Both the position numbers and the translations under genes were made by a program. Of a DNA stretch of 64,000 nt, positions 16,524 to 23,678 are shown in pieces (positions within the stretch are counted from its first letter, which is position 1; every line of letters begins with the position of its first letter). The stretch covers positions 2,852,501-2,916,500 of the forward strand of contig NZ_AP026683.1 in assembly GCF_025997995.1 (NCBI RefSeq). Reading direction: 5' to 3'. The notes under the pieces were generated by a model. The model searched no databases and was not told the DNA's origin. It saw nothing but the letters and a program-made list of their open reading frames with translations. This DNA comes from Sediminibacterium sp. TEGAF015. Lineage in GTDB: Bacteria > Bacteroidota > Bacteroidia > Chitinophagales > Chitinophagaceae.

Positions 16524-16814
16524 TTAGAATTCTTGTACTAGTTTATAGTCGTTAATGCTTTCTAATTCTTGAATGATAAATCGATAATAAGGGGTTGTTT
16601 CAAAGCTTTCGAATGTAATTTGTTCTTTGACCATTTTATAACGCTGATAATGGTTGAAAGCATCAATAGCTAAATTGATGTAAGCATTTCGGTTTTGTTT
16701 GATTCTTGTTCTAACGGCTTCCATATTCTCTAATACGGTAGGATTCAATTTCACGGAAATCGGGATCATTTTTGACGGTGGAACTTCTTCAAAGTCAGGT
16801 TTGTGTTTGGCCAT
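16524..16814 (-). CDS. Ribbon-helix-helix protein, probable antitoxin-like regulator
   Basis: The 96-residue protein has an RHH-like segment at about residues 16-55 (IPISVKLNPTVLENMEAV, then NRNAYINLAIDAFN). A C-terminal ~40-residue tail with many aromatic and acidic residues would suit partner binding. It lies upstream of the 65-residue ORF (41 bp gap) and next to two classical toxin-antitoxin modules. The REP-like element lies immediately upstream (16890-17014). It could be an antitoxin with an undescribed toxin, or an orphan regulator. Confidence 0.6.
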   Translation of the reverse strand: MAKHKPDFEEVPPSKMIPISVKLNPTVLENMEAVRTRIKQNRNAYINLAIDAFNHYQRYKMVKEQITFESFETTPYYRFIIQELESINDYKLVQEF

Positions 16815-16889
16815 AGATTTGGATTTATTCTTTTGGTATATTTTTTCTGCGTTTTTATAAATTAATTATTTCTTTTTCAGTTAATATTC

Positions 16890-17014
16890 TAGGGGGGAGC
16901 ACTATGTTAGAAAAATAAAAAATGATGAAAAAAATACCCTGAAAGTATAGTCACAATTACTTAGAGTATAGTTTTTTGCCTCTTATTATTTTTTGCAATA
17001 GACCTGTCCCCCTA
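16890..17014. repeat. 125-bp imperfect palindromic REP/MITE-like element containing repeat copy B
   Basis: The element starts TAGGGGG (16890-16896) and ends with its exact complement CCCCCTA (17008-17014). Its left half contains copy B of the dispersed repeat (16907-16949, + strand, ending TGAAAGTATA). Its right half, read on the minus strand, is a degenerate copy of the left half (GCAAAAAATAATAAGAGG, then CTATACTC). GACCTGTCCCCC near the right end resembles sequences I associate with REP elements mobilised by RAYT/Y1 transposases; no transposase gene is present. It fills most of the 294-bp gap between 16814 and 17109. Confidence 0.55.
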
Positions 17015-17108
17015 ATTTCTAGTAGCTAATGCTTCTACCGAAATTGAAGAACAATTTAAGGGAAGTTGAAAAGTATAAAACGAGTATTTATACTTAGAAA
17101 AAATTTTT

Positions 17109-17531
17109 TTAAAGCTTGTATTCTTCTATAAATTCTTTTGGAGTATATATGGGTAGAGTTGGGCTGGCTTGTTTTTGTAAACTCTTATCTCTAGAGATAA
17201 AGTAGTCCAGATTATAATGAAGTGAAGTAAAATATTGAAGTGCATCTTCAATATCGTTCATTTTGGAAAGTAGAGAATTCACTACAATTTCATGTGGAAT
17301 ATCAATAACGGTTATGTCAGTAAGGAGAGTCAGAAGTATTTCTTTTGCTTTTAAATTTCCATATGCTTTTGCTAACCAATAACCTAGAATGTGAACAATG
17401 GATGGAGTCATAAACGCCTCAATTGTACCATCTACTGCAAGATTAATTATCTTTTTAGATTGTTCATAATCTGCTCGCTTTAATGTAAAATCAAGTAAAA
17501 TATTCGCATCTAAAAATACTTTAGAAGCCAT
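17109..17531 (-). CDS. PIN-domain toxin (VapC-like) of a DUF6364 module
   Basis: The protein has about 140 residues. PIN active-site acidic residues are visible in FLDANILLD near the N-terminus, in NDIEDALQY mid-chain and in FISRDK near the end; together they make the metal-binding pocket of PIN ribonucleases. VapC-type toxins cut tRNA or rRNA. The ATG at 17531 gives an 11-base overlap with the antitoxin gene; an ATG at 17543 is also in frame. The partner antitoxin is encoded directly upstream on the same strand. Confidence 0.82.
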   Translation of the reverse strand: MASKVFLDANILLDFTLKRADYEQSKKIINLAVDGTIEAFMTPSIVHILGYWLAKAYGNLKAKEILLTLLTDITVIDIPHEIVVNSLLSKMNDIEDALQYFTSLHYNLDYFISRDKSLQKQASPTLPIYTPKEFIEEYKL

Positions 17532-17763
17532 ATTTCTTACCATTTTCTTTGTAAAACAATTCTTTTAAGTCATCATTATCAGCAATATTGGGCTTATCTA
17601 ATTTCTCAATTAAATCAATTATGTTTTTTCTTTTCGTGGGCTTTACAATTTTTTTAAAATAATTCTCTACTAAATCAGAAACACTTCTTTTCTGTTTAGT
17701 TGCATACATTTTTACGTCTTCTAATACTGTATTTTCAATTGTTAAGTTAAGCCTAGATTTCAT
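17521..17763 (-). CDS. DUF6364-type antitoxin
   Basis: The 80-residue protein is RHH/MetJ-Arc-like: an N-terminal ribbon (SRLNLTIENTVLEDVKMYA) and KQKRSVSDLVENYFK helices, followed by an acidic C-terminal toxin-binding tail (ADNDDLKELFYKENG). It is the first gene of the pair with the PIN toxin. Two ATGCG-centred boxes at 17789-17817 precede it. The same family recurs at 18761-19003. Confidence 0.8.
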   Translation of the reverse strand: MKSRLNLTIENTVLEDVKMYATKQKRSVSDLVENYFKKIVKPTKRKNIIDLIEKLDKPNIADNDDLKELFYKENGKKYGF

Positions 17764-17788
17764 TTAACTAAATTAAGGAAAAAATAAA

Positions 17789-17817
17789 TATGCGCATAAA
17801 AATAAAATATGCGTATT
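17789..17817. promoter_or_regulatory. Paired operator boxes of the first DUF6364/PIN module
   Basis: TATGCGCATA (17789-17798, a perfect palindrome) and TATGCGTATT (17808-17817, near-palindrome) start 19 bp apart, about two helical turns, in the divergent gap between the antitoxin gene and the DUF983 gene. RHH antitoxins usually bind such tandem boxes. The DUF983 gene on the other side may come under the same control. Confidence 0.55.
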
Positions 17818-17879
17818 TATTCGATTCGCAACTTTTGTTACACAAGTCCTCCAGATATTTTCGGTAACTTTACACTGTT

Positions 17880-18335
17880 ATGAACCTTTCAAAAACCTAT
17901 CTAGTAAGTACCCTTTCTAATAAATGCCCAAGATGCAGGGAAGGAGAGTTGTTCAAGCGCAGTTCTGCGTATGGTCTCAAGGGAAGTGCTACTGAAATGC
18001 ACGAAACCTGCCCTGTTTGTCACCAGCCCACAGAAATTGAAGTTGGATTTTACTATGGCACTGGCTATGTAAGCTATGCCCTCTCTGTTGCTTTAACCGT
18101 AAGCACATTTGTTGCCTGGAAAGTATTGATCGGAATGAGTTTCGATATAGACGATAACCGAATCTTTTACTGGTTAGGAACCAATATTGCTATCCTCTTA
18201 TTACTACAACCTGTATTGATGCGATTGGCCAGGAGCCTTTGGTTAAGTTGGTTTGTAAAATTTGAACCCAACTGGAAGAGCAAGCCCTTAAAAGCACCTG
18301 AGCGCATTAACAAAGACCAGTTTGCTAATTGGTAG
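17880..18335 (+). CDS. DUF983 family membrane protein
   Basis: The 151-residue protein carries an N-terminal zinc-ribbon-like pair, CPRCREGELF and CPVCHQPTEIE, followed by two transmembrane helices (VSYALSVALTVSTFVAW and the LGTNIAILLLLQPV segment). The combination matches DUF983, a widespread small membrane family of unknown function. It is a lone + strand gene between two minus-strand toxin-antitoxin modules. The core gene was probably there first and the modules inserted around it (inference). Confidence 0.85.
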   Translation: MNLSKTYLVSTLSNKCPRCREGELFKRSSAYGLKGSATEMHETCPVCHQPTEIEVGFYYGTGYVSYALSVALTVSTFVAWKVLIGMSFDIDDNRIFYWLGTNIAILLLLQPVLMRLARSLWLSWFVKFEPNWKSKPLKAPERINKDQFANW

Positions 18336-18350
18336 GAATGCTAACGCAAA

Positions 18351-18764
18351 CTACAGCTGAGCGCAGATTTCATCTGGAGAAAGTACTAGAATTTCACTCC
18401 CTTTGAAATCTTTGATATTTCTGGTTACGATACAGTCCATTCTTTGAATACTGCTGGCTGCAAATAATTGTAAAGCGTCTTCGAAATCTCTTTGCTTTGA
18501 CTTTAGTCCTTTGTTAATTATTATGCTGTCTATGGGTATCACTTTTACAAATTCAATTAAACTGGAAATTGCTTCTCTGAGTGACTTGTCTTCTATAAAC
18601 TTTTTTAATAAATAGTAAGTTGTTGCTATTGAATGAGAAGAGGTATAAAGTACAACTTGCTTGTTTTCAGCTGCTGTAAATATTTCCAGCGCAAACTTGC
18701 TAAATGGTTTTCTGTCTGCCAGTAAATCAACTAATATATTAGTGTCTAAAAAAAGATTTCTCAT
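18351..18764 (-). CDS. PIN-domain toxin (VapC-like), second DUF6364 module
   Basis: The protein has 137 residues with PIN acidic residues in FLDTNILVDLLADR, in QRDFEDALQLFAA and in TRNIKDF. The last of these has Asn where many PIN proteins have Asp at the fourth position, with a nearby Asp in KDF. It is related to but clearly diverged from the toxin at 17109. Its ATG overlaps the antitoxin stop by four bases (ATGA). It is expected to act as an RNase that blocks translation. Confidence 0.82.
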   Translation of the reverse strand: MRNLFLDTNILVDLLADRKPFSKFALEIFTAAENKQVVLYTSSHSIATTYYLLKKFIEDKSLREAISSLIEFVKVIPIDSIIINKGLKSKQRDFEDALQLFAASSIQRMDCIVTRNIKDFKGSEILVLSPDEICAQL

Positions 18765-19003
18765 AAATGCTTCTTCTCTAGGTAGGAAAGGTATTCTTTC
18801 TTTTCATCGAAGTCTTTAGGTAGTTTTACTATACCCACTAACTTTTTTAGTCTTGGTGAAATTTTTTGTTCAGTTTTTTCTTGCGTAATGCTGTCCAGGT
18901 ATTTTTCTACCAATTCAGACAAACTCCTCCCTGAATTTTTTGCATAAGATTTAGCACGTTCTATAACCTCTTTTTCAACGGTGAGGGTAAGTTTTGTAGT
19001 CAT
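18761..19003 (-). CDS. DUF6364-type antitoxin, second module
   Basis: The 80-residue protein has the same size and layout as the antitoxin at 17521: N-terminal ribbon (KLTLTVEKEVIERAKSYA), SGRSLSELVEKYL helices, then a charged tail (PKDFDEKKEYLSYLEKKHL). The conserved pattern RSxSxLVExY is shared by both copies. Operator boxes begin right at the start codon (19004). Confidence 0.82.
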   Translation of the reverse strand: MTTKLTLTVEKEVIERAKSYAKNSGRSLSELVEKYLDSITQEKTEQKISPRLKKLVGIVKLPKDFDEKKEYLSYLEKKHL

Positions 19004-19035
19004 TACACGTGTATTTATTATAAAGATACGTGTAT
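19004..19035. promoter_or_regulatory. Paired operator boxes of the second DUF6364/PIN module
   Basis: TACACGTGTA (19004-19013, a perfect palindrome) touches the antitoxin ATG, and ATACGTGTAT (19026-19035) repeats its core 21 bp further on. The two-box layout parallels that of the first module, but the box sequence is different (ACGTGT instead of ATGCG), so each antitoxin probably reads only its own operator. Confidence 0.55.
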
Positions 19036-19045
19036 TGTGGGAAAA

Positions 19046-19816
19046 TCAAAAACTAAAATTCGCATTCACAATAATCCCGCTGTTGCTTTGGAAAATATTG
19101 CGGTTGTTGATGAGTCTGCCGAATTGCAGGGTTTGATTTAAATAGCCGCCCTCTAACCGAAACTGTGGACTGAATCGATACCCAAGTAAGAGTCCGAGGC
19201 GGTTTTGATCAAACGTGTTGGCGCCTACATTCTTGCCAAAGCCAATATGAATTTCGTCGTAAGCAGCCGCATACCAAGATTTGTCTTGAATGGTTTTTCC
19301 TTTGAAAGGCATTTGCAATCGTAACATATAACGCATGCGATGGCTTAGCGGAAATTCGTCTTCATGCATTTTCGCGGGCGAACTGTATCGGCCAATGAAT
19401 CGTTGCTCTAGAATGAAGCGATGTATGATGTCGAACCTGCCTTCTTTTTGTGTTAGCTGCGCCATTTCATAGAAACGATGTTCGGTATATCCTCTGCCCA
19501 GGGCATTGATGGGCACTTCGCCGTAGGGATAGGTTTCTGCCATGGCATATCCCACACGCAACAACAGGGTAGGACTTGCCTGGTAATTGACGCCCAGTCT
19601 TAACAGACCTTGCTGCCAATTTGTAATGAGGTCGCTGCGGCGAAATTGGTATTCGGTGTGTAATCCCCATTTTTTGTTGAGTTGGAAAGTGCCGAAGTAT
19701 CCATACCAGCCAATGGTATTATGATAAGTTGTACGAGCGTATTGGGCTTTCGCAGGGGTTAAACCAAGGGTTAATAGGAATAAAATAGTCAAGAATATTT
19801 TATTGAAATACCCCAT
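19046..19816 (-). CDS. DUF2490 family outer-membrane beta-barrel protein
   Basis: The protein has 256 residues from the ATG at 19816, chosen because it starts a clean signal peptide (MGYFNKIFLTILFLLTLG... ending AKAQ); the open frame extends to 19918 through the repeat. The mature part has alternating beta segments with amphipathic pattern (WGLHTEYQFRR, TLLLRVGYAMAE, FRLEGGYLNQTL) and ends with an aromatic C-terminus (VNANFSF), typical of an outer-membrane barrel. This agrees with DUF2490, whose function is unknown. A run of seven G lies just before the ATG. Confidence 0.8.
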   Translation of the reverse strand: MGYFNKIFLTILFLLTLGLTPAKAQYARTTYHNTIGWYGYFGTFQLNKKWGLHTEYQFRRSDLITNWQQGLLRLGVNYQASPTLLLRVGYAMAETYPYGEVPINALGRGYTEHRFYEMAQLTQKEGRFDIIHRFILEQRFIGRYSSPAKMHEDEFPLSHRMRYMLRLQMPFKGKTIQDKSWYAAAYDEIHIGFGKNVGANTFDQNRLGLLLGYRFSPQFRLEGGYLNQTLQFGRLINNRNIFQSNSGIIVNANFSF

Positions 19817-19834
19817 GACCCCCCCACACTGTAT

Positions 19835-19877
19835 GGGAAAAAATAAAAAATCACGAAAAAAATATGCTGAAAGTATA
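19835..19877 (+). repeat. Dispersed A-rich repeat, copy C
   Basis: The 43-bp copy differs from copy B (16907-16949) at only four positions over the last 39 bases: A5-T-A6, TCACG, A7, TATGCTGAAAGTATA. It lies just upstream of the DUF2490 start in that gene's leader. A run of seven C (19818-19824) flanks it, as a G/C run flanks copy B. Confidence 0.7.
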
Positions 19878-19930
19878 TTTTTCATTGTAGTCATATTATT
19901 GTTGCTATAGCAATGCATGTGGGTAGTTGT

Positions 19931-21340
19931 TTACCCCAGCACTTGCTCCATTTTCATGGAGCGGGAGCCCTTGATTAGAATATAACTGTTCTGCGGATTC
20001 AGTGCAGCCAGCCAGTCGCGGGCTTCGAGGGCATTGTCTTTGTAAGTAAAAATGGGGCCGACCTTGTTGGCTGTGATCTTGTTTGTGTTGCTGTTGGTTG
20101 TGGTGTTATTGGTTGTGTTGGATGCACCGTTGTATTGCTCAAACAAATCCTTCGTGTAGATAAAGTCTCCACCTACCAACACTACTTCTTTGAATCCCAG
20201 CGATGCAATGAGTTCTACCAAGGCTTTGTGTTCGGCTATGCTTTCTGCGCCGAGTTCCATCATGCCGCCGAGTAGTAGAATTTTTCTTTCTGCGTGTATG
20301 CGGGCAAAATTTTCTATGGCCACTTTCATACTACTTGGATTGGCATTGTAAGCATCCAAAATAATATGATTGGTTCCTTGTTCAATCAGTTGAGAGCGCG
20401 AATTAGAAGGCGCGTAAGACTCAATCGCTTTGACCATTTTTTCTGTGGGCACGCCAAAGTATTTTCCGATGGTAAGTGCGCAGAGAATATTGGGGAGATT
20501 ATAGTCGCCAACTAGTTGGGAGTGGATTAAGATTGGTGCGTCCAACCCCGCCGTTACTGCCACCGTTAAAAATGGTTCGGAGCTTTCAATCCTCCCTTGT
20601 ACCAAACCCTTGCTATTACCGTAGTGTACAATATTCGCGATGCCGGCACTCATGGGTTGGAGGTAATCGTAATCGGCATATACAAACGCGGTTCCATAGT
20701 GGTCGCGCAGAAACTGATAGAGTTCGCCCTTGCCTTTGCGGACGCCTTCAATCCCCCCGAAACCCTCCAAATGTGCTTTGCCGCAATTGGTTATTACGCC
20801 ATGGGTGGGCAAAGTATACGCACAATAACTTTCAATTTCTTTCTGGTGATTGGCGCCCATTTCTATCACGGCCATCTGGGCATCTTTGCGAATGCTCAAC
20901 AAAGTAAGCGGCACGCCAATATGGTTGTTTAAATTTCCCTGTGTAGTGTATGTAATGAAGTGTGAAGCCAATACCGCGTAAATCAATTCCTTGCTGGTGG
21001 TTTTACCATTGCTACCTGTTATAGCAATAAAAGGAATATCTAACTGCTCGCGATGGTGTTTGGCTAATTGCTGTAATGTTGTTAAAGCATCGTCAACGAG
21101 GAGGAGCCTCTTGCCAATCCCCGGCTCTGATAACTCCGCAGCCTGTAACTCGCTCTGGTTGGGCATTTCATCTATGATGGCATAGGTGGCGCCATTATCG
21201 AGTGCTTGCAGGGCAAATTGATTGCCATTGAAGTTGGGCCCTTTCAGGGCTACAAACAAATCTCCCTCTTTTAGTTTCCTTGTATCCGTTTGAATAGAAG
21301 GATACTGCAGGTATATCTCGTAGATCGATTCAATATTCAT
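19931..21340 (-). CDS. murF: UDP-N-acetylmuramoyl-tripeptide--D-alanyl-D-alanine ligase
   Basis: MurF adds D-Ala-D-Ala to the UDP-MurNAc tripeptide in the cytoplasm, the last soluble step of peptidoglycan precursor synthesis. In 469 residues the three Mur domains are visible: the UDP-binding N-domain (DTRKLKEGDLFVALKG), the ATPase domain with P-loop ITGSNGKTTSKELI and the EMGANHQKEI motif, and the C-terminal domain (ILDAYNANPSSM, LLGGMMELG). Residues ~400-422 are an Asn/Thr-rich low-complexity run within the C-terminal domain. It is a solitary murF, not in a dcw cluster. It is divergently arranged with the PAP2 gene. Confidence 0.95.
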   Translation of the reverse strand: MNIESIYEIYLQYPSIQTDTRKLKEGDLFVALKGPNFNGNQFALQALDNGATYAIIDEMPNQSELQAAELSEPGIGKRLLLVDDALTTLQQLAKHHREQLDIPFIAITGSNGKTTSKELIYAVLASHFITYTTQGNLNNHIGVPLTLLSIRKDAQMAVIEMGANHQKEIESYCAYTLPTHGVITNCGKAHLEGFGGIEGVRKGKGELYQFLRDHYGTAFVYADYDYLQPMSAGIANIVHYGNSKGLVQGRIESSEPFLTVAVTAGLDAPILIHSQLVGDYNLPNILCALTIGKYFGVPTEKMVKAIESYAPSNSRSQLIEQGTNHIILDAYNANPSSMKVAIENFARIHAERKILLLGGMMELGAESIAEHKALVELIASLGFKEVVLVGGDFIYTKDLFEQYNGASNTTNNTTTNSNTNKITANKVGPIFTYKDNALEARDWLAALNPQNSYILIKGSRSMKMEQVLG

Positions 21341-21451
21341 AATTACAAATATACATTGCTGAATAAGCTATATCAAACTCTCACAAAGATTATAGCGAAT
21401 TCTGTACATTCAGAAAATATTAAATTAACCTTTCACGCCAACGCATACGCC

Positions 21452-22144
21452 ATGCCTCCTTTCTATATTGACAAACTTATTACCCTTTTCCTTAACCGCT
21501 TTGCGCATCTTTCTCCCTATTTTGACCATTTTGTGTACATGTTGGCGGAGAATAAATTATTAAAGGGGGGAGTAGTACTGGCTGTGTTTTATTTGTTGTG
21601 GTTCCAACAAAAAGACTATCGCAAAAGGCTGATCATTACTTTCATGGCTTCATTTGTGGCGGAAGTGGCTACCATTATTTTGTCCTTGACTTTGCCGTTT
21701 CGTGCTCGTCCCTATACCGATACTGATATTGTTTTTAATGAACCTGTACAAGTGGATCATTGGTGGAACAATGCTATCAGTTCTTTCCCCAGCGATCATG
21801 CAACCATGTTCACCGTGCTGGGCGTTGGTGTGTTATTGTGTGACCGAAAAATCGGAACCTATGTTATCAGCTATATTTTGATATTTATATTGGCCCCCCG
21901 TTTGTATTTGGGCTTGCATTATTTCACTGACTTGGTATCAGGTGCTTTGATTGGGATGATTATGGTATGGATTTCCTTTCAGCTACGGCATGTAAAAAAA
22001 GTTGCGGCTTTCATCGAACAGTTTGCCGATCAAAAGCCGCAGTATTTTTATCCTTTGATGTTTTTAATTACCTATCAACTTGTGGATTTGTTTACAGAAT
22101 CCAGAGAGATTCTAGGGTTTATACGCCATCCTTTTAAATACTAA
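21452..22144 (+). CDS. PAP2-family membrane phosphatase
   Basis: The protein has 230 residues from the ATG at 21452 (MPPFYIDKL); the longer frame from 21290 runs through the murF promoter side and is not credible. The three phosphatase motifs are present: RARPYTDTD (motif 1), FPSDHAT (motif 2) and RLYLGLHYFTD (motif 3), with five or six hydrophobic helices. The likely activity is dephosphorylation of lipid phosphates such as undecaprenyl pyrophosphate, which would support cell-wall and polysaccharide synthesis; phosphatidylglycerophosphate is an alternative substrate. Its position opposite murF fits the first. Confidence 0.85.
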   Translation: MPPFYIDKLITLFLNRFAHLSPYFDHFVYMLAENKLLKGGVVLAVFYLLWFQQKDYRKRLIITFMASFVAEVATIILSLTLPFRARPYTDTDIVFNEPVQVDHWWNNAISSFPSDHATMFTVLGVGVLLCDRKIGTYVISYILIFILAPRLYLGLHYFTDLVSGALIGMIMVWISFQLRHVKKVAAFIEQFADQKPQYFYPLMFLITYQLVDLFTESREILGFIRHPFKY

Positions 22145-22166
22145 ACTTTATAAACTTCCTTTATGT

Positions 22167-22346
22167 TTATGTGGTTGAGTGAGTCAGTTTGGCTTTTTTA
22201 GATGATTTTACAGCTTTTACTTTCCTTCTATTTGTAGATACTTTATAACTACTAATGAAAGCGCTAATTTCTTTTCTTGCTTTATCTGTTAATGGCTCAC
22301 TTGCAATAATAAGATTAACCCCTTTGGGTTCTTTAATGTGTCCCAT
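22167..22346 (-). CDS. Small conserved-looking basic protein (59 aa)
   Basis: This short minus-strand gene starts with ATG at 22344-22346 and reads MGHIKEPKGVNLIIASEPLT at the N-terminus. A helical segment follows (ARKEISAFISSYK), then a Lys-rich tail, ending at TAA 22167-22169. I recall small Bacteroidota proteins beginning MGHIKEP(K/I)GV followed by a helix, so the gene is very probably real, but no function is known to me. It is convergent with the PAP2 gene. Confidence 0.65.
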   Translation of the reverse strand: MGHIKEPKGVNLIIASEPLTDKARKEISAFISSYKVSTNRRKVKAVKSSKKAKLTHSTT

Positions 22347-22435
22347 GTACTTGTTTTAAGTCAAGTTTTGTAAATCTTAATACCTCTTTTCACATTCTAA
22401 ATTTACAAAATAACATTTAACTAACCCCTTAAACT

Positions 22436-22467
22436 GCTCGCGCCCCGAACTTATTCGGGGCGCGAGC
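22436..22467. terminator. Strong GC hairpin downstream of porV
   Basis: GCTCGCGCCCCGAA (22436-22449), loop CTTA, TTCGGGGCGCGAGC (22454-22467): a perfect 14-bp stem in AT-rich DNA, 45 bp past the porV stop. On the + strand it is followed by ATATTTTTAT; on the minus strand no T-run follows. It most likely ends porV transcription, perhaps in both directions. Confidence 0.7.
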
Positions 22468-22511
22468 CATATTTTTATGTTTGTGGGTTTTTCAGGTGGG
22501 GGTGAATACCC

Positions 22512-23678
22512 TTAAAAATCATCGTTGCTTAAGTTAAAGACCAATCCCAAACGCAATGTATTGGATAAAGGATTACGTGTTACTCCCGAACCAGAAGGTA
22601 CTAGGTAAGAAACATTGATCTCCATGAACTTAGCGTTGAAACCAGCGCCAGCTGTGAAGTAACGGCGATTGCCTCTGGTCTTGTCTTCATAGAAATAACC
22701 TGCACGTAGTTTGAACTGGTTGTTGTAATTGTATTCCATACCAGCAGAAATCTGGAAGCTCTTAGAAAGGCTGCTTCCGTCAGAAAAAGATTTCATCCAG
22801 GAACTCACTACTGAAGTATTTCTGTAATTCGCTAATGCGGCAGAGTCGGTAGCAAAAACACCCGTTGTGGTAGGTGCCATCGGTACCAATAATTTGTTTA
22901 CATCCAAAGCAAAGCTGATGCTATTGCCTTCGCTCATCACTTTGGTATATGACATACCCAATCCCAGGTTGGCGGGTAAGAAATCTTTGTTACGGGCATC
23001 GTTGGTGTATCCTACTTTGGTTCCTAGGTTAGACAACACCAAACCAAAATTCAAACCCTGACCATCTACGTCGCGGCCATTGTAAAACAAGGATACATCT
23101 CCAGCCAATGCATTACCGGCTTTGTATACAACACCTGTACCTACATCGCCCACAACTAAGCGAGAGTTGATATAACGTAACGCAACGGCCAAGCTAAGCT
23201 TATCGTTTAGTACACGGGTATAACCTCCGTCGATGGAGAACTCTGTAGGGCGAACGGTATTTAACACGTTACCCGAAAAATCGGTTAATTGAATATTCCC
23301 CAGGCTAAAGAAACGCATGGATCCTGAAATCACGGAATAGTCGTCAATCTTTTTATAGGCAGCGGCACTGGCAAGATACACATCGTTCAAACCCAGGTCG
23401 CGTAACCAAGGGGTGTAGTTCAAAGCCACAGCAGAACGTTTTTCTGCAAAAGCCGTTTTAGCCAGGTTCCAGAAAGGGGAGTTGGCATCGGGATTAGTAG
23501 CAATCGCTGCATCTCCCATACCGCCCGCACGTGCATCGGGTGAAATACGTAAAAACGGAACGGCAGTAGAAACAATATTAATGGAATCGGCTTGTGCCAT
23601 AGAAGTAGAGGGAGTAGCAAAAGCTAAGCCCAAACCCATCAACGCAAAAGCCCAACATTTTTTAGATGCATTTTTCAT
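22512..23678 (-). CDS. porV: Type IX secretion outer-membrane protein PorV
   Basis: The protein has 388 residues from the ATG at 23678 (MKNASKK, clean signal peptide ending SMAQ). After it comes the PorV hallmark VPFLRISPDARAGGMGDAAI, then ANSPFWNLAKTAF and a FadL/OMPP1-like 14-strand barrel with amphipathic strands to the C-terminus. PorV (LptO) carries T9SS cargo from the translocon to the PorU sortase at the cell surface. In many genomes porU and porV are adjacent; here an OPX exporter gene lies between them. Transcription from the OPX gene is stopped by a terminator at 23883-23913, so porV must have its own promoter. Confidence 0.93.
   Translation of the reverse strand: MKNASKKCWAFALMGLGLAFATPSTSMAQADSINIVSTAVPFLRISPDARAGGMGDAAIATNPDANSPFWNLAKTAFAEKRSAVALNYTPWLRDLGLNDVYLASAAAYKKIDDYSVISGSMRFFSLGNIQLTDFSGNVLNTVRPTEFSIDGGYTRVLNDKLSLAVALRYINSRLVVGDVGTGVVYKAGNALAGDVSLFYNGRDVDGQGLNFGLVLSNLGTKVGYTNDARNKDFLPANLGLGMSYTKVMSEGNSISFALDVNKLLVPMAPTTTGVFATDSAALANYRNTSVVSSWMKSFSDGSSLSKSFQISAGMEYNYNNQFKLRAGYFYEDKTRGNRRYFTAGAGFNAKFMEINVSYLVPSGSGVTRNPLSNTLRLGLVFNLSNDDF

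Noticed and set aside
16890..17014. Complete insertion sequence
   Set aside because: There are inverted ends but only 125 bp and no transposase frame, so at most a non-autonomous element.
20476..20932. Two + strand ORFs of 143 and 111 residues opposite murF
   Set aside because: They overlap each other and the well-supported murF ATPase domain; composition is that of antisense translation.
21290..21451. Longer N-terminus of the PAP2 phosphatase
   Set aside because: The extra 54 residues run antisense into murF and contain no membrane segment or motif; the ATG at 21452 begins a typical PAP2 protein.
22436..22467. Attachment site or integron-like recombination site
   Set aside because: The perfect 14-bp hairpin next to a gene end is better explained as a transcription terminator; no integrase gene or matching second site is present.
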